Below are positions 6,452 to 11,137 of a DNA stretch of 11,137 nt, one piece after another. Positions within the stretch are counted from its first letter, which is position 1. Each line of letters begins with the position of its first letter. Position numbers and translations under genes: made by a program. Below the pieces are notes generated by a model, which worked only from the letters and a program-made list of their open reading frames with translations, ran no database searches and was not told the DNA's origin. Source of the stretch: QHCA01 sp003244095 (lineage in GTDB: Bacteria; Actinomycetota; Actinomycetes; Mycobacteriales; QHCA01); assembly GCA_038329965.1 (NCBI GenBank), contig JBBQNN010000108.1, positions 1 through 11,137 on the forward strand, in the 5' to 3' direction.

Positions 6452-7377
6452 GGCGTGATGCAGGGCCGGGCGCCGTGTTCGTGGGCGGCGTGCCCGAGCG
6501 GCTCGAACTGGAAGGTGGAGTGGGCGACGTCGAAGTGCCCGGCCAGGCACTGCTGGAGCTCGTCGAGCAGTGCCGGTAGGTGCCCGTCAAGGAAGCAGGA
6601 GTCGTCGACCACGACGTGCGCGGTCAGGACCGGCAGGTCGGAGGCGACCGAGGACGCGTGCAGGTCGTGGACCTGGTGCACGTGGGCGACTTCGACGATG
6701 TGGGCGCGGACGGCGGCCAGGTCCACCCCTTTCGGGGTCGCCTCCATCAGCACGTCGACGGTCTCGCGAAGCAGCTTCCAGGTGCGGGGCAGGATCAGCA
6801 CGCCGATCAGCAAAGACGCGATCGCGTCCGCGCGCAGGAACCCGGTGAACGCGATCACCCCCGCGGCGATGAGGACCGCGGCGGCGCCGAGGGCGTCGTT
6901 GACGACCTCCAACAGCGCCGCGCGGGTGTTGAGGTTGCCCCCCTGGATGCGGGACAGCAGCAGGATCGACACGGCATTGCCCAGTAGACCGACCACGCCG
7001 AAGACGGCCATCACCCCTGAGCCCACCGCCGGGGGTTCGATCAGCCGGCGGACCCCTTCGACCAGGACGAACCCGCCGACGGCGAGCAGCACCGCCGCCT
7101 GCACGGCGGCGGCCAGGACCTCAGCACGCCGGTACCCCCACGTCCGAGCGTCGGTGGCGGGCCGGCCGGCCAGCACCGCGGCCACCAGGGCCAAGCTCAG
7201 CCCGGCGACGTCGGTGAGCATGTGCCCGGCGTCGGCCAGCAACGCCAGCGACCCGGACAGGAACGCACCGACCACCTCGACAACCAGGATCGTCGTGGAG
7301 ATCCCCAGCACCATCGCCAACGGCCGCCGGTTCCCCCCGCCCGGCACACCGTGGTCGTGATCGTGGCTCCCGCTCAC
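6448..7377 (-). CDS. CzcD-like cation diffusion facilitator (Zn/Co/Cd efflux)
   Basis: This 309-residue inner-membrane antiporter probably exports Zn2+, Cd2+ or Co2+ in exchange for protons. It has a His-rich start (SGSHDHDHG), six predicted helices, and the helix-2 metal site LLADAGHMLTD with His52 and Asp56. In helix 5 the site reads EVVND, Glu157 and Asp161, where many zinc transporters have His/Asp, which may alter metal choice. A cytoplasmic C-terminal domain carries HVHQVHDLHAS and HVVVDDSC. GTG 7377 overlaps the stop of the ArsR gene (GTGA), placing it in one operon under that regulator; upstream in-frame codons to 7560 are shadow sequence. Length and ends are normal, and no defects are seen. 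The symbol czcD would fit the family but specificity is not proven. Confidence 0.9.
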   Translation of the reverse strand: MSGSHDHDHGVPGGGNRRPLAMVLGISTTILVVEVVGAFLSGSLALLADAGHMLTDVAGLSLALVAAVLAGRPATDARTWGYRRAEVLAAAVQAAVLLAVGGFVLVEGVRRLIEPPAVGSGVMAVFGVVGLLGNAVSILLLSRIQGGNLNTRAALLEVVNDALGAAAVLIAAGVIAFTGFLRADAIASLLIGVLILPRTWKLLRETVDVLMEATPKGVDLAAVRAHIVEVAHVHQVHDLHASSVASDLPVLTAHVVVDDSCFLDGHLPALLDELQQCLAGHFDVAHSTFQFEPLGHAAHEHGARPCITP

Positions 7378-7745
7378 CGGCCGGCCACCTGCTCTGCCTC
7401 GCCGTTGCCGTAGACCGGGCGCAGCGCGACCGCGTTGCCCGTCGCCGCCAGCAGCCCCTCGGCGGCGCCCGGCACCCTCAGCAGTTCCGGGCGGGTCAGC
7501 CGGTACAACACCAGACGGCCGCCCGGGCGCCCCACGACCACCCCCCAGACACCCCGGCACGCGACATGCGCCGACACCGTCGACTGCGCGAGACCCAGCC
7601 GGGCAGTCAGATCGACCACCCGCCGCTCCCCAACTGCCAGCTCGTGCACGATCGCCAGCCGGGTCGGATCCCCGAGACTGCGGAACAGGGCCACCGCCGG
7701 GGATAAGTCCATCCGGTACGCCGGGTCATGCCAACCCTCACCCAT
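7374..7745 (-). CDS. CmtR-like ArsR/SmtB regulator with depleted metal-site cysteines
   Basis: The ~123-residue protein has the ArsR core LFRSLGDPTRLAIVHELAVG and the recognition helix LTARLGLAQSTVSAHVAC. It ends in the LLAATGNAVAL...PVYG tail seen in CmtR-related cadmium/lead sensors. CmtR-type sensors use three Cys: in the HLxC of the recognition helix, four residues later, and in the C-terminal tail. Only the first remains (Cys63); the second position is Trp67 and the tail position is Arg109. The local run RGVWGVVV also differs from the usual LRxCGLVV. Metal sensing is therefore probably impaired, while DNA binding looks intact. I chose ATG 7745; GTG 7751 overlaps the stop of the small upstream ORF (GTGA), and ATG 7712 is also possible. 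It is coupled by GTGA to the CDF gene. Confidence 0.8.
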   Translation of the reverse strand: MGEGWHDPAYRMDLSPAVALFRSLGDPTRLAIVHELAVGERRVVDLTARLGLAQSTVSAHVACRGVWGVVVGRPGGRLVLYRLTRPELLRVPGAAEGLLAATGNAVALRPVYGNGEAEQVAGR

Positions 7746-7747
7746 CG

Positions 7748-7855
7748 TCACCAGACGAGGCTATCGGCCAAGCCGAGCATCACCAGCGCAGCGATCCGGG
7801 TGATCCATTGCCAGCCGGCTCCAGCGTTGTCGCCGCGATAAGCGCGTGAACGCAT
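7748..7855 (-). CDS. 35-residue one-helix ORF upstream of the ArsR gene
   Basis: ATG 7855 opens a 35-residue frame with a hydrophobic segment GWQWITRIAALVMLGLADSL, ending in TGA 7748 that overlaps a GTG start of the ArsR gene. The segment resembles the last membrane helix of CDF-type transporters (compare GWRWTDPVIGLALA in the pseudogene at 5896-6451), so it may be the tail of a lost transporter rather than a gene. It lies 9 bases after the stop of the ATPase remnant. No clear ribosome site is seen. The function is unknown. Confidence 0.35.
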   Translation of the reverse strand: MRSRAYRGDNAGAGWQWITRIAALVMLGLADSLVW

Positions 7856-7864
7856 CGCTGTCGG

Positions 7865-8060
7865 TCAGCGGGCGGCGTGGCGCCAGGCGGCGGCACGCAG
7901 TAGGCGTAGCCCGTTGAGGCCGACGATGACGGTGGACTGGCGTCCCTGGGAGCTAGCCGCTGGTATCGCCAGAGTCTGGGCGAGGACCATGCTGGCACAG
8001 TGAGAGCGCGTGTGACGGTGTTGCTTCCGGAGGCTCGCGCGTTCGCGTAACGAATCAGGC
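7865..8060 (-). pseudogene. C-terminal remnant of a P1B-type Zn/Cd-transporting ATPase
   Basis: The minus strand ends STVIVGLNGLRLLRAAAW, the characteristic last segment of ZntA/CadA-type ATPases (usually GHEGSTVxVxLNGLRLLR), with stop at 7865-7867. Just upstream TLAIPAASSQGRQ stands where LPLPLGVAGHEG is expected, so the local sequence is damaged. Further upstream (about 7990-8040) weak similarity to the preceding helix appears in another frame (NTVTRALTV...). Everything before it, including the phosphorylation motif and the CPC helix, is absent. It is the first gene of the old minus-strand metal operon. Confidence 0.5.
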
Positions 8061-8103
8061 TGGGCAACCCGGGCCTGCCGCACCCATCGGACCCGTGCAC
8101 GGA

Positions 8104-8141
8104 TGTCCAATGTGGACAGTCTGTCAATGGTTCTGTCAATG
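8104..8141 (-). promoter_or_regulatory. palindrome plus doubled TTGACA boxes, old promoter/operator of the minus-strand metal operon
   Basis: TGTCCA-ATG-TGGACA (8104-8118) is a perfect 6+6 bp palindrome. Immediately beyond it, TCTGTCAATG occurs twice (8120-8129 and 8132-8141), 12 bp apart. On the minus strand each copy contains TTGACA, the consensus -35 hexamer. The position upstream of the ATPase remnant and ArsR gene suits a metal-regulated promoter, but no convincing -10 box was found. Confidence 0.35.
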
Positions 8142-8248
8142 AAGCGTTTGTGGTCGGCGGACAGGCAGCGCTGACAGCGTGACCGCCACCTCAGTGAGGG
8201 TCAGACAACGGAGTCGGTACGGGCCCGGCTTCTTGTAGTCGAGCGGTT

Positions 8249-8273
8249 CCCGGTTCGAATCCGGGCGTCGGCT
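8249..8273 (+). other. tRNA-like 3' end (T-arm and acceptor strand), possible attachment-site remnant
   Basis: CCCGG-TTCGAAT-CCGGG (8249-8265) is a perfect T-arm with the invariant TTCGA loop, followed by a 7-base acceptor-like strand CGTCGGC and one more base. The partner GCCGACG expected about 50 bases upstream is absent, and the anticodon arm is poor (loop of about 8 bases around CTTGTA). This is therefore not an intact tRNA gene. Three-prime tRNA fragments are what site-specific integration leaves behind, so an att remnant is possible; no integrase gene is in the window. Confidence 0.4.
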
Positions 8274-8374
8274 CTGCACTGACCTGCAAAACAGTGAGAC
8301 GGACTCTCGCGCCGCCGAGGCGGCCGCGATCGCCGTCCTCGCCGAGATCGGCCCGCTACGGCACCACCGACTAG

Positions 8375-8518
8375 GTGGGCAGGTCGGCGCACCCAGCCGG
8401 CCTCAGCGAGCAGCCCGACCGGTTGGCCTTCTACGGCCACGACGGGTACGGCGACCACTTCGCCAAGAAGATGACGCCGAGCATCCTCGATGGCATAGAA
8501 CGTGGCATGAACTCCTGA
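8375..8518 (+). CDS. unrecognised small ORF, possibly a C-terminal gene fragment
   Basis: From GTG 8375 the frame encodes 47 residues with a balanced, protein-like composition: LSEQPDRLAFYGHDGYGDHF followed by AKKMTPSILDGIERGMNS. The aromatic and Gly-rich middle and the helical end do not look like shadow sequence. A second open stretch just upstream in another frame (8306-8371, AAEAAAIAVLAEIGPL) has equally coding-like codons, so the two may be parts of one broken gene. I do not recognise the family. Confidence 0.3.
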   Translation: MGRSAHPAGLSEQPDRLAFYGHDGYGDHFAKKMTPSILDGIERGMNS

Positions 8519-8705
8519 TCGTCGTAGCCACGCCGGAGTCATCGTCGCGGCCCGGACCTGGCTGCGACGGACCTTGAGCCTCAAATGTGAACTCCACCGG
8601 CGAGGTCGATGCCGGGATCGACGCGGGGGCCTCGCAGAACCTGACGTGCTGGTCGGCCGGCTCGTCGCCGAGGCTGGTTGCTCCGGACGTGGCTGCTCCG
8701 GTTGC
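8519..8705. other. gene-free spacer after the phospholipase D-like gene
   Basis: No supported gene is seen. GGYTGCTC occurs three times close together (8677-8684, 8691-8698, 8700-8707), the last reaching into the stop of the phospholipase-like gene. No stem-loop with a T-run was found. Confidence 0.3.
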
Positions 8706-10304
8706 TCAGAAGGTGTGCTTTCGCCGCTGGGAGCGGGGCCTGCCGTCGGGGTCGTACAGGTGGTGATAGGCCAGCGTCGCCCAGCGTGTCGTCGTCCTGG
8801 ACATATTCGGGTCGACCAGCGGGCGCAGCCGGCCGGCCGGTCGGGTGCCGACGGCCCCCGCGTCGTGCCAGGCCTGGAGTGCGGCGGCGGACCGCCGCAG
8901 CTCGTCGAATGCGTTGAGGGGGTCGATGAGCCCGTCGTCGTCGCCGCAGTCGAGGTGCTCGCGGATCAGCTGGAGGCGTAGGTCGCGGGCGTAGGTCCGT
9001 GCTCCGTCTCCCAGGCCGGCAGGGTCGCGCGGGACGCGCGGGTCGCGGGTGTCGTCGAGTACGGCAGCGGTCAGTTCTGAGTCGTGGGTCCATGACCTTC
9101 GGTTGAAGTTGTCCGAGCCGATCGTGGCCCAGGTGTCGTCGACGATGCAGACCTTGGCGTGGACGTAGACCGGTGTGCCGCTGGGGTTCTCGACCCCGTA
9201 GACCGCAACTCGCCCGCCACCTGCCTCGCGCATGGTCGACATCGCCCGGTCGCGCCCGACGAGGTTCGGCGGGAGCGAGAAGCGACCGTCCTGGTCTGGG
9301 TGGTGCGGCAACACGGCGATGACGTGCAACTCCGGCTGTGCGCGCAGCGCGTCGGCGAAGGTGCTCGCGACCTCCTGCGACCACAGGTACTGGTCTTCGA
9401 CGTAGATCAGGCGCCGGGCCCGCTGGATCGCCTTGGTGTATCCGTGCGCGATGCTGCGCTCGCCATCTGGCGCGAACGGGTAGCCGCCGAGCCGTTTCGG
9501 GTAGGTCCGCAGCAGCTGAACGGCGTGCGGGCCGACCGGCGGCGGGTCAGGCAGCGGCGGCGGCAGCGGCGTGCCGTGCCGGTCGTCGCGGCGGATCCGC
9601 TCGGCGAGCCAGTTCAGGGGGCTGCGCGTCAGCGGCTGTGGGTCCTCCCAGCGTTCCCGGAAGACGGTCTCGACGTCTGCCACGACCGGTCCCCGCAGGG
9701 CCACCATGGCGTCGTGCCAGGGTGGGCGTGGGCCGTAGACCTTCGCCATCGGCTGCCGTTGCGGGTCGCCGCGGTGATCGGCGTCATCGCGCCGGCTGTG
9801 GCATAGGTCGATACCGCCCACGAACGCGACGTCGAGCTCGGGCCTGCCCGGGTGGCGAAGCACCACGAACTTCTGGTGGTGCGAACCTCCGGTACGTACT
9901 CGCATGTCGAGTAGGCACTGGCCCCCGGCCTGCTCGACCTCCTCGCCCAGATGCCTGTTCTCCGTGGCGCTGAGGCCGAGCTTGTCCAGGTGCGAGCGCC
10001 AGACCAGCCCCCGCACGTCGGCGCCGCGGCGCGCCGCCTGACATAGCGCCTGCGACACCGCGCTGTCGGGCTCGCCGGTGAGGAGCTGGTCGGGATCGCC
10101 GCGCCAGTCGGTGAACATCACCAGGTCGCCCTGACGGAGTTCGGCCAGGCAGCGGACCAGCTCGGCAAAATAGGTCACCCCGTGTACCAGCGGGGTGGCG
10201 GCATTGCCCGTCGACCAGGCCTGCCCGTCGGGGTGCCGGAGGTCCAGCCGAGTCGCGGGGTTGCGGCGCTCGCTCGCGCTCAGGAACCAATCGGGAGCGG
10301 CCAC
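8706..10304 (-). CDS. phospholipase D-like (HKD) family protein
   Basis: This 532-residue protein has two PLD half-domains. The first contains GGSHHQKFVVL (His143, Lys145) followed by VAFVGGIDLC; its usual Asp eight positions after the His is Arg. The second is canonical, VHAKVCIVDD with His382, Lys384 and Asp389, then IGSDNFNRRSW. Other family features are FTDWRGD early on and YVEDQYLW before the second motif. Such enzymes hydrolyse or transfer phosphodiester bonds of phospholipids or related substrates; cardiolipin synthase-like activity is possible, but there is no membrane anchor or signal peptide at this start. GTG 10304 is chosen because GGGAGG lies 8 bases upstream; ATG 10340 and 10388 lack such a site. 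It stands alone, and no link to the metal genes is apparent. Confidence 0.88.
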   Translation of the reverse strand: MAAPDWFLSASERRNPATRLDLRHPDGQAWSTGNAATPLVHGVTYFAELVRCLAELRQGDLVMFTDWRGDPDQLLTGEPDSAVSQALCQAARRGADVRGLVWRSHLDKLGLSATENRHLGEEVEQAGGQCLLDMRVRTGGSHHQKFVVLRHPGRPELDVAFVGGIDLCHSRRDDADHRGDPQRQPMAKVYGPRPPWHDAMVALRGPVVADVETVFRERWEDPQPLTRSPLNWLAERIRRDDRHGTPLPPPLPDPPPVGPHAVQLLRTYPKRLGGYPFAPDGERSIAHGYTKAIQRARRLIYVEDQYLWSQEVASTFADALRAQPELHVIAVLPHHPDQDGRFSLPPNLVGRDRAMSTMREAGGGRVAVYGVENPSGTPVYVHAKVCIVDDTWATIGSDNFNRRSWTHDSELTAAVLDDTRDPRVPRDPAGLGDGARTYARDLRLQLIREHLDCGDDDGLIDPLNAFDELRRSAAALQAWHDAGAVGTRPAGRLRPLVDPNMSRTTTRWATLAYHHLYDPDGRPRSQRRKHTF

Positions 10305-10447
10305 AGTCCTACCCTCCCGACCCGTCCAAACTGATCGCATGGGTCGGCAGACGCTGTGGGGGTCCATCTCCAGCGGCCCGTCAAGCATCGCGCCCGCCGG
10401 CCGGGTCAGGTGATCGCGCGGCGCTCAACGCCTGAGTCCATCATGCC

Positions 10448-10642
10448 CTACATCTGACACGGCAAGGTCCGGTTCCAGAGGTCCGTGTGGTCCCGCACCT
10501 GCTCAGTGACGCGCAACCGGCGTGCATCGATGAAGCACTTGGCGCTGTAGCCGCGGTCCTGCCCACCCGGGTCGCGCGGGGTGGCTGGGGCGTTGGTGCG
10601 GCGCAACGTGGCGGCCCTGATGACGGTTGTGTGCAGGCGAGA
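10448..10642 (-). pseudogene. coding-like fragment without a clear start, unrecognised
   Basis: An open frame between TGA 10643-10645 and TAG 10448 ends with QDRGYSAKCFIDARRLRVTE and QVRDHTDLWNRTLPCQM. Composition is balanced and codons are protein-like, unlike the competing Arg/Pro/Ser-rich frames. No ATG or GTG with a ribosome site precedes it (only TTG in ATLRRTN), so it looks like the C-terminus of a truncated gene. A transposase end (DRGYSAK) is conceivable, but I cannot support that. Confidence 0.3.
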
Positions 10643-10812
10643 TCACCCACCGGCGCTCTCTCTCAACATCCGATACCCGCGGTGGGGACGACTATTCGGT
10701 CGAGGCCTCGCCGGTCAGGGGGGGCGAACAGGCTCAGCAAGATTGACCGGCGTGTTGCATGTTGGTCCGGCCATGCCCGCGTCTCGCGCCTCATGGCATG
10801 GACCTGGCATGA
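10643..10812. other. stretch without a recognisable gene
   Basis: Open frames on both strands are low-quality (Arg/Ser/Pro-rich) and contradict each other. I see no RNA gene, repeat or promoter here. Confidence 0.3.
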
Positions 10813-11137
10813 ATTTGCGGACTCCGTGGCCTCGACACCCTCGCCGGCGGCGGGGTCGCCCAGCCGTTCACCGAGGGAATGCCGGCGAGCCAGTTCCACC
10901 GGCCGGATGGCTGCCTGAGCCAGGTGGACGCCGCCGGCGGCATGGCCGCCCGCGCCGGCGGGGTGGATTCTCTGGAGTTCCCGAAGATGATCCGGCCCCC
11001 GTGGCCGTCGCGACCTTCCCAGCGCCGTCGCGCACGACGTCTGCGCCGGGCGGCAGGGCGCCGTCCTTGCCTGAGATCGTCCGCCAGCTGCGGCTCGAGG
11101 ACCCGCGGCACCCCGTGGACGAGCAGGTGGAAACGGC
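10813..11137 (+). pseudogene. coding-like sequence running off the window, probably frameshifted near 10990
   Basis: After TGA 10810-10812 the frame encodes LAGGGVAQPFTEGMPASQFH and RPDGCLSQVDAAGGMAARAG, with about nine in ten codons ending in G or C, up to about 10995. Beyond this the same frame turns Arg/Ser-rich, while another frame becomes protein-like (VAVATFPAP... then LPEIVRQLRLEDPRHPVDEQ) to the window end. I infer one gene broken by a frameshift, or a gene end followed by a new gene starting near GTG 11001. The family is not recognised and no start is evident. Confidence 0.3.

Noticed and set aside
6455..7360. 301-codon plus-strand ORF across the CDF gene
   Set aside because: It is a shadow of the CDF gene, Arg/Ser/Thr-rich, and without a family match.
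8180..8203. Nested repeats TGACC...GGTCA with CCTCAGTGAGG inside
   Set aside because: The inner and outer symmetries are off-centre from each other and the inner palindrome leaves a one-base loop, so neither a hairpin nor a clean operator is supported.
8201..8584. 127-codon minus-strand ORF over the tRNA-like region
   Set aside because: The frame is Arg-rich, crosses the T-arm motif, and conflicts with the better plus-strand ORF at 8375-8518.
1..11137. CRISPR array or complete insertion sequence
   Set aside because: No regularly spaced repeats were seen, and no transposase or paired terminal inverted repeats could be recognised by eye.

Overview
The window is very GC-rich, has strongly GC-biased third codon positions, uses GTG starts freely and packs genes with 4-bp stop/start overlaps. 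This points to an actinobacterial chromosome or large plasmid; nothing seen fixes the genus. It reads as an accessory metal-homeostasis region in which intact genes sit among many decayed ones. All family calls come from reading motifs, not from database searches.

Left part (1-3484) is intact. Two minus-strand genes, a small His-tailed membrane protein and an SGNH/GDSL hydrolase, run away from a control region of about 200 bp. In the other direction runs a tight three-gene operon: an ArsP/DUF318-type permease fused to three C-terminal YHS metal-binding domains, an ArsR-family repressor overlapping it by 4 bp, and a 59-residue CxxC/His-rich protein. A perfect 7+7 bp palindrome (1173-1191) lies about 75 bp before the permease start and is the best operator candidate.

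Middle part (3485-5895) is mostly debris: a broken CPYC zinc-ribbon-like fragment, an intact DUF2218 gene (minus), and the last ~16 recognisable residues of a LuxR-type response regulator. That fragment abuts head-to-head a plus-strand ABC-export operon. In this operon the ATPase has a Walker A Lys-to-Arg change and a frameshift from a 10-bp tandem duplication, and the permease has lost its central membrane helices.

Right-middle part (5896-8141) is a minus-strand metal-efflux operon with 4-bp overlaps. In transcription order it holds the decayed C-terminus of a P1B-type Zn/Cd ATPase, a 35-residue one-helix ORF, a CmtR-like ArsR regulator missing two of three expected metal-ligand cysteines, an apparently complete CzcD-like cation diffusion facilitator, and a frameshifted, internally deleted CDF-like transporter. 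Upstream lie a 15-bp palindrome, two TTGACA boxes in a 10-bp direct repeat, and the 3' half of a tRNA-like sequence that could mark an old integration point.

Right part (8375-11137) has a small unrecognised plus-strand ORF, a complete phospholipase D-like protein (minus), and two coding-like but broken or partial stretches. The overall picture is two metal-export modules, one healthy and one partly decayed, next to an inactivated ABC exporter and recombination scars.
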